A stretch of DNA of 64,000 bases, taken from assembly GCA_046260155.1 (NCBI GenBank), contig JBJYXV010000042.1, positions 1 through 64,000 on the forward strand, read 5' to 3'. Positions 8,595-16,901 of the stretch are shown here, in pieces; the stretch's first letter is position 1, and each line of letters starts with the position of its first letter. Origin of the DNA: PFL25 sp046260155 (GTDB lineage: Bacteria; Chloroflexota; Anaerolineae; Anaerolineales; UBA4823). The translations under genes and the position numbers were made by a program. Below the pieces are notes generated by a model. The model searched no databases, was not told the origin of the DNA, and saw nothing but the letters and a program-made list of their open reading frames with translations.

Positions 8595-9410
8595 ATGCCT
8601 GATTTAATAAAAGAGCTCTTCAAAATTGAAAAACCAGTCATCGCGATGGCTCACCTGCCTGCGTTACCTGGTACACCGCGCTTCGACGAGACAAAAGGAA
8701 TGGACGGCATCCTGGAGGCTGTCAGCAGCGACCTGGAAACCCTGATCGCGGGAGGCGTTGACGGAATATTGTTCTGCAATGAGGATGACCGACCCTATTC
8801 CTTTTCTGCTGGCCTGGAATCCGTTGCCGTTATGACCCGGGTGGTAAGTGATTTGAAACCCAAACAGGTACCATTTGGTGTCGATTTCCTTTGGGATCCG
8901 GTTGCCGCTACCGCGATCGCCAAAGCTACCGGTGCTGCCTTTGTCCGCGAGGTGATCAGCGGCATCTATGAAAGTGACATGGGTTTATGGCAGCCGGATG
9001 CAGCAGCTCTATACCGCTATAGAAAGGAGATTGATGCTGAAGACATACTGATTTTCGCCAATATCACCCCCGAATTCGCTTCACCTCTCGGGACCCGGAG
9101 TGTATTTGAACGTGCCCAAAGCCTTGTCGTTTCCACAATCCCAGATGCTGTGCTTGTCTCCGGACCGATGGCAGGCAGCCATCCAGACATCAGCCTACTT
9201 GCAGAAGCTAAATCAGCCATCGGGGAGGAGATCCCCTTGTTCTTAAATACCGGTGCAAAAGCTGAGAATATTCAACAATATCTAGGCATTGCAGATGGCG
9301 TGATCGTCGGTTCGAGCTTGAAAATCGATGGTTATACCTGGAACCCAATCGATCCATCTCGTGTCGAGGAGTTTATGGAGCAGGTTTTAAAGATACGCAA
9401 CCCTGATTGA
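8595..9410 (+). CDS. BtpA/SgcQ family TIM-barrel protein
   Basis: A 271-residue protein of the BtpA/SgcQ family. Recognisable blocks are VIAMAHLPALPGTPRFD at residue 15, GGVDGILFCNEDDRPY near 53, FGVDFLWDPVAATAIAKATGA near 95, and a C-terminal LNTGAKAENIQQYLGIADG plus GSSLKIDG, a phosphate-binding barrel pattern. BtpA was named for a role in photosystem I in cyanobacteria, but most members, such as SgcQ, sit in sugar operons and probably act on a phosphosugar or nucleoside-like substrate. The setting between aminotransferase and GntR genes supports the latter reading. The reaction is unknown. Confidence 0.85.
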   Translation: MPDLIKELFKIEKPVIAMAHLPALPGTPRFDETKGMDGILEAVSSDLETLIAGGVDGILFCNEDDRPYSFSAGLESVAVMTRVVSDLKPKQVPFGVDFLWDPVAATAIAKATGAAFVREVISGIYESDMGLWQPDAAALYRYRKEIDAEDILIFANITPEFASPLGTRSVFERAQSLVVSTIPDAVLVSGPMAGSHPDISLLAEAKSAIGEEIPLFLNTGAKAENIQQYLGIADGVIVGSSLKIDGYTWNPIDPSRVEEFMEQVLKIRNPD

Positions 9411-9463
9411 AGAAGAGTAGTCAATAATTCTCACAGATCCGGACAGAGCGAAACCAAAAGTAA

Positions 9464-9491
9464 TTGACAGCGCAGATTAAATCTGTATAAT
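9464..9491 (+). promoter_or_regulatory. Strong sigma-70 promoter
   Basis: TTGACA (9464-9469) and TATAAT (9486-9491), both perfect consensus, are separated by 16 bases. The promoter points at the GntR regulator gene 135 bases downstream and probably serves the long run of genes behind it. Confidence 0.75.
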
Positions 9492-9497
9492 TAACAG

Positions 9498-9520
9498 CAG
9501 GTAAGTTGTCTGATGACCTG
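9498..9520. promoter_or_regulatory. Possible GntR operator
   Basis: Just after the promoter, where +1 would be, CAGGT (9498-9502) and ACCTG (9516-9520) form an inverted repeat with a 13-base centre. The position suits an autoregulatory site of the GntR protein encoded downstream. The arms are short, so this is tentative. Confidence 0.25.
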
Positions 9521-9625
9521 ATGAATTTCGGTATTATTTATTTTTTCCCCTCGGTCACCAGGTCCTAATTCAGCACTCCCTCCGTTTCAGGCGGTCAAAG
9601 TTGTTTCGCGTTCCACAAGGGAAAC

Positions 9626-10360
9626 ATGACACGTAAACCACGGTCCGTGCCACTCCGCTACCAGATTAAAGACTTTATCATCGAGCTGTTGAGGCGGGAG
9701 AAATATAAACCTGGCGATAAAATCCCAACCGAATCAGAATTAACCGATATGCTCGGTATCAGCCGCTCAACACTCCGGGAGGGTCTACACCTGCTTGAAG
9801 AAGAGCGTGTGATCAGAGCCAAACATGGTTCCGGTCGTTACCTGCTTTCACTGCCCGAAGACCTGGAATTTGAGATCACCCGCTTGCAGAGTGTGACGGA
9901 GATGCTAGCTGCATTCGGCATACAGGTTTCAACCAAAGTGCTGGGGGTCAAACAAATCATTGCTGATCACGAAATTGCCTGGCAGCTCCAAATCATGGAA
10001 AACCAACCAGTAATCGCTATCGAACGTGTTCGCTACGCACATGACAAACCCGTAATTTACTCAATTGATATGATCTCTGAAGATCTGCTCCGTGATAAAT
10101 GGCGGTCAGAGGATTTCAGCGGCTCACTGCTACAAATCCTGGAGGAAAATTTCAATATATTCCTCGATTATTCAGTAACTACAATTCGAGCAGTGACCAG
10201 CGACGATTTAATTCCCACCGAAATCGAGATTGATCCCAATGTACCCTGGATCGTTTTGCTCCAGACGAATTTCACCAATCTCGGAAAGCCAATTATTTAT
10301 TCAAAAGATTACCACCGTGGTGATGCGGTCTCATTCAAAGTCAAACGCCTTCGTATTTGA
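9626..10360 (+). CDS. GntR-family regulator with UTRA effector domain
   Basis: A 244-residue transcription factor of the GntR/HutC type. The winged helix-turn-helix occupies about residues 8-75 (YKPGDKIPTESELTDMLGIS then STLREGLHLLEEERVIRAKHG). The UTRA ligand-binding domain covers about 95-240 (VIAIERVRYAHDKPVIYSID; the final block KPIIYSKDYHRGDAVSFKV). UTRA domains sense phosphosugars or small metabolites, so this protein probably responds to an intermediate of the surrounding locus. It is the only regulator among the genes from 7272 to 25825. A perfect promoter and a small inverted repeat lie upstream. AAGGG precedes the ATG closely. Confidence 0.92.
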   Translation: MTRKPRSVPLRYQIKDFIIELLRREKYKPGDKIPTESELTDMLGISRSTLREGLHLLEEERVIRAKHGSGRYLLSLPEDLEFEITRLQSVTEMLAAFGIQVSTKVLGVKQIIADHEIAWQLQIMENQPVIAIERVRYAHDKPVIYSIDMISEDLLRDKWRSEDFSGSLLQILEENFNIFLDYSVTTIRAVTSDDLIPTEIEIDPNVPWIVLLQTNFTNLGKPIIYSKDYHRGDAVSFKVKRLRI

Positions 10361-10387
10361 AAAATTTTCCCCCGAAGGGAGAAATGG

Positions 10388-11512
10388 ATGTCCCAGAGCC
10401 TCCAGATACCTGCAGAAGATTTAACTCGACAGTACCAGCAAATTCAAGTGGAGATCGCTAATGCGATCGAAACCGTGTTACCTACCGGAAAATACACCCT
10501 CGGTCCTAATCTGGAGAAATTTGAACAGCAATTTGCAGGATACTGTGGTGTCAAGCACTGCATCGGGATCAGTAATGGCACGGAAGCGCTGCACCTTGCC
10601 CTTGCAGCAATGGGCGTCGGGCCAGGTGATGAGGTGATCACCCAAGCCAATACCTATGTAGCTACCGCATTTGCCATTAATTACTTATCGGCCTCACCGG
10701 TATTTGTTGATATCGAACCGCAATATTCTAATATGGATGCCGACCAGCTCGAAGCCAAGATCACCGAGCGAACGAAAGCTATTATCCCAGTACACATGTA
10801 TGGGCATCCAGCAGATATGGATTCGATTCTTAGGCTAGCTAAAAAATACAATCTCCAGGTCCTTGAGGATGCCTCCCATGCCCATGGTGCAGTTTACAAA
10901 GGGAAACACACCGGGGCATTGGGCCATGCAGCAGCATTCAGCTTCTACCCCTCCAAGGTGCTGGGAGCATATGGGGATGCTGGGGGCATCGTAACCAATG
11001 ATGATGACTTAAATGCGCGCATTCGTGTCCTGCGCTACATGGGACAAGAAGTCAAGCACACTCACCAGGTGATTGGCTACCAGCAGCGTCTCGACCCGAT
11101 ACAGGCCGCCATTCTTGGGGTCAAGCTCCAGCACCTGGATGAATGGATCTGCAGAAGGCGTGCAATTGCAGCTCGCTATACCGAGCTGCTCAACGATCTC
11201 CCTATTCAGCTCCCCGAAGAAGCAAAATGGGCCAAGCATGTTTACTATATGTACACGATTCACTGCACGGAGAGAGAGCAGTTAAGTGAATATCTGGAAG
11301 CGCAGGGGGTTGGTACGCAAAAAATCTATGCTACGCCGGTTCCCATGCAGCCCAGCTACCGGTATTTGGAATATCGCCCTGAAGACATCCCGGTATCCGT
11401 TGAGCATGCCAGCAAATTACTCTGCTTACCGATGTTTCCAGAACTGACTGATCAAGAAGTTGAAAGCGTCTCTAATGCGATTCATGAGTTCTATAATGAG
11501 GTAAAGATTTAA
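10388..11512 (+). CDS. DegT/DnrJ/EryC1/StrS-type aminotransferase (second of three)
   Basis: A 374-residue PLP-dependent aminotransferase of the ordinary sugar-aminotransferase type. Features: IGISNGTEALHLALAAMGVG near residue 58, IIPVHMYGHPADMD near 130, EDASHAHGA near 160 and the PLP lysine in SFYPSKVLGAYGDAG near 185. Members such as DesV or QdtB aminate 3-keto or 4-keto sugars. AAGGGAG lies six bases upstream of the ATG. The stop is two bases before the start of the GH4-dehydrogenase fusion gene, so the two products are probably made together, which suggests that this enzyme aminates the ketone formed by that fusion. This link is inference. Confidence 0.9.
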   Translation: MSQSLQIPAEDLTRQYQQIQVEIANAIETVLPTGKYTLGPNLEKFEQQFAGYCGVKHCIGISNGTEALHLALAAMGVGPGDEVITQANTYVATAFAINYLSASPVFVDIEPQYSNMDADQLEAKITERTKAIIPVHMYGHPADMDSILRLAKKYNLQVLEDASHAHGAVYKGKHTGALGHAAAFSFYPSKVLGAYGDAGGIVTNDDDLNARIRVLRYMGQEVKHTHQVIGYQQRLDPIQAAILGVKLQHLDEWICRRRAIAARYTELLNDLPIQLPEEAKWAKHVYYMYTIHCTEREQLSEYLEAQGVGTQKIYATPVPMQPSYRYLEYRPEDIPVSVEHASKLLCLPMFPELTDQEVESVSNAIHEFYNEVKI

Positions 11513-11514
11513 AT

Positions 11515-13809
11515 ATGGCAGGTTCACGCATAAAAGTAGTTGTTTTAGGGGGCAGTGCCCTGGCAACACCGATGATTTTTGATGCCATGGGAAATTTCAA
11601 GGCAACAAAAAAATATGATTTTGTCATGCTCGGGCGGGACGAGGAGCGATTGAACCTTGTCAAACAGGTATCAGACGATATCATCAAGAACAGTCCAGGA
11701 CTGGATATCAGCACCCAGGTTTCAACCGATATCGAAAGTAGTTTGTCGGGCATGGATTACTGCATCAATCAAATCCGTGTGGGCGGTTTAGAGGGACGTG
11801 CTTTTGATGAGACTTTTCCCCGCCAATTCGGTATACCCGGTGAGGAGACTGTTGGACCAGGTGGTTTCACGAATTCTATGCGCGGCATCCCTGTGACAAT
11901 CGATATCTGCCGCATGATAGAAAAACATGCACCAAACGCAACCTTGCTCAACCTGACCAATCCCAGCAGCATCGTTCATTACGCTGTACGTCGATACACC
12001 GGTGTCAATGTGATAGGAACCTGCGATTCGCCGATTTCTCTCATTGGTATGGTGGCTGGATTGCTTAACCTGCCGGTTGAAGAAATCGAATTTGAACTGG
12101 GCGGTATGCACCATTTCGGCTGGATCGTTGGTGTCAAGCACAATGGAAAGGATTACCTGCCTGAGCTGCTTGAGCGGGCAGACGAGATGCCGAAACTTGG
12201 CACCGACCCGGAAGTCATCCGTGCTATCGGTGCGATACCGGCTTATTACTTCAAATACTACTTCCATCCTGACCGCATGCTGGCAGCCACGGAAGGCAGA
12301 ACCATCCGCGCTCACCAGTTGATGGAGCTATCAAACCAGATACTACAAGCTTACCGGGATTGGAAACCAGGAGTTCCACCCAGCATGCTGAAGCGAAGGG
12401 GTGCTGTCTGGTATGACAAAATCGTCGTTCCAACCCTGCTTGCCCTGGCTGAAAATCAAACCACTGAACTCATACTCAGTACGGATAATAACGATTCATT
12501 CCCCTGGCTGCCTGAAGATGCGATCGTTGAAGGCAAGGTCCCGATCCGGGATGGGAAATTGGGTGCAGTATCCACCTTCGATCCTCCCCAGGATGTAAAA
12601 GCCATGATGAGCCAAAATTGCGCCTACGAGATGCTGGCTGCCCAGGCGATCGTCGAACAAGATCGAGAAAAAGCCCTGAGATCTTTGATGGCGAATCTGC
12701 TGGTCAGCAACTTTAACCAGGCGCGCGGCATATTAAACATGGTCTGGCCAGGAGAAGACAAGGTCAATTTCAAATCCATCGATCTCAAGCAGCCTGAAAC
12801 CGACAGCGAGACGTTCAAAGTACCAATACTTTACTACGGTGATAATCTGGTCGAGGATTTGCACTTACCGGAAGGGGATTACGCCCTGATTACCATGGAA
12901 GAACCTTGGGAGCTGTTCAAAGATCGGGTTCATTATAAACCTGCCTGTGTATTCTTCGTAACAGAGCTGGATTGGTACCGCCTCGAAGCACTTGAGCGCC
13001 AGCTTCCAGAGGTTGAGGCTGTCGTTGCACTCGGTGGAGGTACCGTTACCGATGCTGCCAAGTACCTGGCCTGGCGGCGCCACATCCCTGTGGATGTATT
13101 CCCTTCCATTACATCCGTGGATGCTGCAGTTACCAAGAGCATTGCTGCCCGTTCTGGTGGTCATGTAACTTATATCGGATATATCGTACCCAGGAATGTT
13201 TACATCGATTACCCACTCATCCAGGGCGCGCCAAAACGATTGAACATCTCTGGTGTGGGTGACATTATTTGCTCATACACCGCGCTTTGGGATTGGCGTT
13301 TGGCTTACGAGCACAAAGGAGAATCTTACGATCCGAATGCTGTCCACCAAATGGAGGAGTGGTTGAAACGTGTTCACAATGGTGCGGGAGATATCAAGCA
13401 GGTCAATAAAAAAGGTATCCAGCTGATCATGCAGGCATTTGAGGACATCAGTCTGATCTGCCGGCGGTTTGGCAGCAGCCGCCCTCAGGAAGCATCCGAC
13501 CATACATTCGCCTATAACGCCGAATTCCAAACCGGGAAGAACTTCCTACACGGTGAGCTTGTTGCACTTGGGACTTATGTCATGGCCCAACTGCAAGGAA
13601 GGGAGATGACCTACTTAGAAGAGTTCTATCAGAAAACAGGCTTGCTGTGGCAACCCAGGGATATCGGACTGACCGAGGTTGAATTTTCCAAGATCATGGC
13701 CTCCCTCAACTGGTACCAAAAGAGTTTCGGGCGCCGGTACTCAATCCTGGATGAAAAAACAATTGAACCAGATTTCATCAGAGAGCTGGTTGGACGACTC
13801 CAATTCTAG
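11515..13809 (+). CDS. Fusion: GH4 NAD-dependent domain + iron-ADH/G1P-dehydrogenase-like domain
   Basis: A 764-residue two-enzyme fusion. Residues 1 to about 430 form a glycoside hydrolase family 4 domain: NAD-binding VVLGGSALATP (8-18), GPGGFTNSMRGIPV, LLNLTNPSSIVHYA, metal ligand Cys170 in GTCDSPISLIG and His in GGMHHFGW (about 199-200). GH4 enzymes use NAD and a divalent metal to oxidise C3 of the sugar. Residues from about 440 to 764 form a domain of the iron-alcohol-dehydrogenase, glycerol-1-phosphate dehydrogenase and dehydroquinate-synthase superfamily: VALGGGTVTDAAKY (near 503), probable metal ligands Asp in TSVDAAVTK (near 535), His in SDHTF (near 663) and His in LHGELVALG (near 679). 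I see no frameshift or stop at the joint. The fusion is unknown to me; its substrate is inferred to be a sugar or cyclitol, perhaps phosphorylated. Confidence 0.85.
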   Translation: MAGSRIKVVVLGGSALATPMIFDAMGNFKATKKYDFVMLGRDEERLNLVKQVSDDIIKNSPGLDISTQVSTDIESSLSGMDYCINQIRVGGLEGRAFDETFPRQFGIPGEETVGPGGFTNSMRGIPVTIDICRMIEKHAPNATLLNLTNPSSIVHYAVRRYTGVNVIGTCDSPISLIGMVAGLLNLPVEEIEFELGGMHHFGWIVGVKHNGKDYLPELLERADEMPKLGTDPEVIRAIGAIPAYYFKYYFHPDRMLAATEGRTIRAHQLMELSNQILQAYRDWKPGVPPSMLKRRGAVWYDKIVVPTLLALAENQTTELILSTDNNDSFPWLPEDAIVEGKVPIRDGKLGAVSTFDPPQDVKAMMSQNCAYEMLAAQAIVEQDREKALRSLMANLLVSNFNQARGILNMVWPGEDKVNFKSIDLKQPETDSETFKVPILYYGDNLVEDLHLPEGDYALITMEEPWELFKDRVHYKPACVFFVTELDWYRLEALERQLPEVEAVVALGGGTVTDAAKYLAWRRHIPVDVFPSITSVDAAVTKSIAARSGGHVTYIGYIVPRNVYIDYPLIQGAPKRLNISGVGDIICSYTALWDWRLAYEHKGESYDPNAVHQMEEWLKRVHNGAGDIKQVNKKGIQLIMQAFEDISLICRRFGSSRPQEASDHTFAYNAEFQTGKNFLHGELVALGTYVMAQLQGREMTYLEEFYQKTGLLWQPRDIGLTEVEFSKIMASLNWYQKSFGRRYSILDEKTIEPDFIRELVGRLQF

Positions 13810-13952
13810 ATCATGTGATTCGTTGGGTGTGCAGAACCTTGATAAGAGAGAATATATTCCAGATCAATCCCTGCGCGAGTTTGCTCCCCAAATTCCCATT
13901 CGCGTCAGGGTATTGCCGATTTTCCGCAGGAAGTTATTTGATGGCGGAGATC

Positions 13953-13987
13953 CCATAACCGGGTGAGGACTTAACCACAGGTTATGG
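13953..13987 (+). other. Hairpin in the leader of the ECF S-component gene
   Basis: CCATAACC (13953-13960) and GGTTATGG (13980-13987) form a perfect eight-base stem with a 19-base loop. It lies in the 294-base gap between the fusion gene and the S-component gene, about 115 bases before the latter. S components are often under riboswitch control, but I do not recognise a known riboswitch class here, and no T tract follows. Confidence 0.35.
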
Positions 13988-14103
13988 ACAACAATATCCA
14001 TTTCAGCAATACCAGAAGGAGGTGAACGTCCGGAGTTTTGTAACAAGAGTCAATAGAAGAAACATCATTGGTTTTATAAACTTTAGAAAGGAGATCATCA
14101 CGC

Positions 14104-14955
14104 ATGGAGAAACAAGGTTTTTATAACAAGAGAAGCGGAGCAATCCTGTGGATTGTTGGGCTTGTCCTATTCATTATTGCCTTCGTCGTTATGAATCCAT
14201 TGGGTGAAGGCCTGGGTGTATCCGAATCGCCCGGTCGTATCACCCTGCTGTACATTTTTGCCTTTGTGTTCTGTTTACCCTTCGCAGTGTACTTTATGTA
14301 CCTGTTTGCGCAGCGACCAACCTGGTTAGCCCAGCCAGGACGTTACATTGAAGGCATGAAAGTCAGGGTATTCTCACCCTACGCGCTTGTCGCAATGGGC
14401 ATCATCGGTGCCTTATTCGCTGCGGCGGGATTAGGAGACCTGGGGGGAATCGACGTACAGGCAATGGTGATCTCGGCTTCAGCATCGCTGTTTGGCGCGG
14501 TCATATCGTTCTTCGGATTGTTCGTTGGCCAGATCATCGCACGCATCTTCATTAATCCTGTCTGGTCAGGTGGCACATCTACCGCTGCGGTAACCCTGCT
14601 GCCATACACCTTGATCGATGCATCCATCTGGGCTTATGCCGGTTACATGTATTTCCACTTTGTGCATGATCGGAAGGGATCATTTATCGGCGCCTTCCTG
14701 CTCGCTTGGTTGGTAACCGAGCCCATCCACCAGCTCTGGTGGTTCGCAACATACTGGATTATGAATACCCGTGAAGCGGCCACACTGGCAGTGCTAAACG
14801 ATTGGGTTGTTGGAGGGATCAACCTGGTGCCGATTCCATACTGGTGGCTGAGCGGCCTGCTCTTCGTACCGGTAGGCTATCTGGCTGGTGAAGCAGCCCG
14901 ACGTGCCCTCAGCGCCGGTCGCGGCAGCGAGACTGATGAGGCAGAGGAAAGCTGA
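14104..14955 (+). CDS. Probable ECF transporter S component (substrate-binding membrane protein)
   Basis: A 283-residue integral membrane protein with about seven hydrophobic segments (around residues 13-32, 42-66, 92-112, 121-146, 158-182, 193-215 and 250-270), an acidic polar C-terminus, and no signal peptide beyond the first helix. It has no strong family motif that I can name. The assignment as the S component of an energy-coupling-factor transporter rests on its size, its membrane pattern and its position immediately before the double ATPase and EcfT genes. It is larger than vitamin-specific S components (about 170-200 residues), so the ligand is probably something else; the locus suggests an amino sugar or cyclitol. 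AAAGGAG precedes the ATG by ten bases. Confidence 0.7.
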   Translation: MEKQGFYNKRSGAILWIVGLVLFIIAFVVMNPLGEGLGVSESPGRITLLYIFAFVFCLPFAVYFMYLFAQRPTWLAQPGRYIEGMKVRVFSPYALVAMGIIGALFAAAGLGDLGGIDVQAMVISASASLFGAVISFFGLFVGQIIARIFINPVWSGGTSTAAVTLLPYTLIDASIWAYAGYMYFHFVHDRKGSFIGAFLLAWLVTEPIHQLWWFATYWIMNTREAATLAVLNDWVVGGINLVPIPYWWLSGLLFVPVGYLAGEAARRALSAGRGSETDEAEES

Positions 14956-14989
14956 GTTTTATTAAACAAATCAAATTTCAAAATTCCAG

Positions 14990-15054
14990 GATGAGTGGAT
15001 TGTGGGCAGGTCAACCCAACCCCCTGGCACGATCTTAATCACAGTCCACTCATC
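14990..15054 (+). other. Long inverted repeat between the S-component and ATPase genes
   Basis: A 15-base arm (14990-15004, GATGAGTGGATTGTG) pairs with 15040-15054 (CACAGTCCACTCATC), with one T-G wobble and a 35-base loop. No T tract follows, so it is not a standard terminator. It could stabilise the upstream message or lower expression of the ATPase relative to the S component. Confidence 0.55.
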
Positions 15055-15145
15055 ATTCTCATTAATCCAATGAACCTAATTTCAATTATTCAAGCAATTA
15101 TTATTATCATCTATCACAAATCAACTACCTAGGGATTTTATACCT

Positions 15146-16894
15146 GTGAAAGCTATTGAGTTTAAAGATTTTAGTTTTAGATATATCCACCAGAAGGGAC
15201 AGGCGCTGGAAGGAATTACCCTGGACATCGAGGGTGGCAGCGTGATCGGAATCCTGGGTCCTGCTGGGGCAGGAAAAAGCACCTGGGTAAAAGCGCTAAA
15301 TGGCTTAGTACCATCAGTTGATGTTGGTTACCAGGATGGCGATGTGATCGTGGAGGGTTTGAATACACGTGAACATGAAGTTAACGAGATGGCCCACCAT
15401 GTTTCGGTTGTCCTGCAGAATCCAGAAGTCCAAATCTTTCTGACACGCGTCAGGGATGATATTGCCTTCGGACCGGCAAACCTGGGTATTCCACGCGAAC
15501 AGGTGTTTGCCAGGGTTGAAAAAGCACTGGTGGATACTGAGCTGGAGTCGATGGCTGATCGCAACCCAAACGAGTTATCAGGCGGTGAACAGCAAGCCTT
15601 GGCAATCGCTGGTGCACTGGCGATGCAACCATCTATCATGGCATTTGATGAACCGATCTCTATGCTGGACCCGATTGGAAAAGAACATGTTATGAAAGTC
15701 ATTCGCCGGTTGACCGAGGTCCGCAAGACTACCAGTATTACCACGGAATCAGGCGCTGATATCGAATCTATCGCTGAAGTCGTGGATGAATTGCTGCTGT
15801 TGGATGAAGGAAAATTCGTCCTGCGCGGGACACCAAGCGAAGTATTGGCCAGCGATGAAGTGGAAAAAGCAGGGGTTGGACGCCCACAGGTGACAGATCT
15901 GATTTTAGCCATGATTCAGCTCGGGCACCAATTCGACTCCATCCCCATCACCCTGGAGAGTGCCCACCAGATCATCCGCAGCAAATTGCTCAGTTTGGGA
16001 ATCACCACGATTAACAGACCACCCAATTACCCGCTAAAAAAGGATACCGGGTCCGGGAAAACAATTCTATCTGTCGAGAACCTGCACCACTGGTACAACG
16101 AAAATGTGCATGCCCTAAAAGGAGTTTCCTTCGAGGTCCAGCAAGGACACATCCTGGGAATCATCGGACAAAACGGATCCGGAAAAACCACGCTGGCGCG
16201 CCACCTGGTTGGCCTACTAAAACCTACCAACGAAGACGCCAAACTAATTGTCCAGGGCAAGAACATCGTTGATATGAAGATCGACAAGATCATAAAAATG
16301 GTCAACTATGTCTTCCAAAATCCTGACGACCAATTGTTTGCAGAAACAATCTGGGATGAGGTGGAATTCGCCCCTAAAATGATGGAGCTGGATGAAGAAG
16401 AATCAAAGAAATTGACCGAGGAAGCATTAGAGGTATTTGATCTCAATAAATTCCGCAAACGGTACGTGTTAGGTCTGGATGAAGATCTTAAAACATACCT
16501 AGCGATTTCCAGCATACTTCCATTGAAACCAGAAATCATTTTCATAGATGAACCCACCACGGGGCTGGATACACGCGGTGAAATTAAGATGATGGAGAGT
16601 CTAAACCATCTGCGGGATGAGCAGGGGAAAACGATCATCATCATCACCCACAATATGAAGACCATCGGGAACTATTGCGACCGGGTGCTGGTCATGTCCG
16701 ACGGTGAGCTGATTCTGGATGGATCAACCCGTGAAATTTTTACACAAGATGAAAAACTGCTTGAAGCAGATATTCTGCCCCCACAGATAACCCGCCTCGG
16801 CCAGATGCTTGCTGACGAATTCCAGTGTCCGCGCGACATATTGACAGTAGAGGAATTCGTAGCTACATTGGATTACACGCTCAACAAGAAATAG
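15146..16894 (+). CDS. Fused double ABC ATPase of an ECF transporter (EcfA-EcfA')
   Basis: A 582-residue protein with two ABC ATPase domains that together replace the usual EcfA1/EcfA2 pair. Domain 1: Walker A GPAGAGKST (38-46), Q-loop near 91, signature LSGGE (144-148), Walker B MAFDE (165-169). Domain 2: Walker A GQNGSGKTT (341-349), Q-loop near 391, Walker B IFIDE (465-469), H-loop His502 in IITHNM. Domain 1 has lost the H-loop histidine (SITTES, T200 at that place) and domain 2 has lost the signature (LDEDL at 444-448). Both defects fall in the same composite ATP site, leaving one complete site. The start is a GTG; an AGGGA lies rather far upstream. Confidence 0.92.
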   Translation: MKAIEFKDFSFRYIHQKGQALEGITLDIEGGSVIGILGPAGAGKSTWVKALNGLVPSVDVGYQDGDVIVEGLNTREHEVNEMAHHVSVVLQNPEVQIFLTRVRDDIAFGPANLGIPREQVFARVEKALVDTELESMADRNPNELSGGEQQALAIAGALAMQPSIMAFDEPISMLDPIGKEHVMKVIRRLTEVRKTTSITTESGADIESIAEVVDELLLLDEGKFVLRGTPSEVLASDEVEKAGVGRPQVTDLILAMIQLGHQFDSIPITLESAHQIIRSKLLSLGITTINRPPNYPLKKDTGSGKTILSVENLHHWYNENVHALKGVSFEVQQGHILGIIGQNGSGKTTLARHLVGLLKPTNEDAKLIVQGKNIVDMKIDKIIKMVNYVFQNPDDQLFAETIWDEVEFAPKMMELDEEESKKLTEEALEVFDLNKFRKRYVLGLDEDLKTYLAISSILPLKPEIIFIDEPTTGLDTRGEIKMMESLNHLRDEQGKTIIIITHNMKTIGNYCDRVLVMSDGELILDGSTREIFTQDEKLLEADILPPQITRLGQMLADEFQCPRDILTVEEFVATLDYTLNKK

Positions 16895-16901
16895 GTGAAT
16901 T

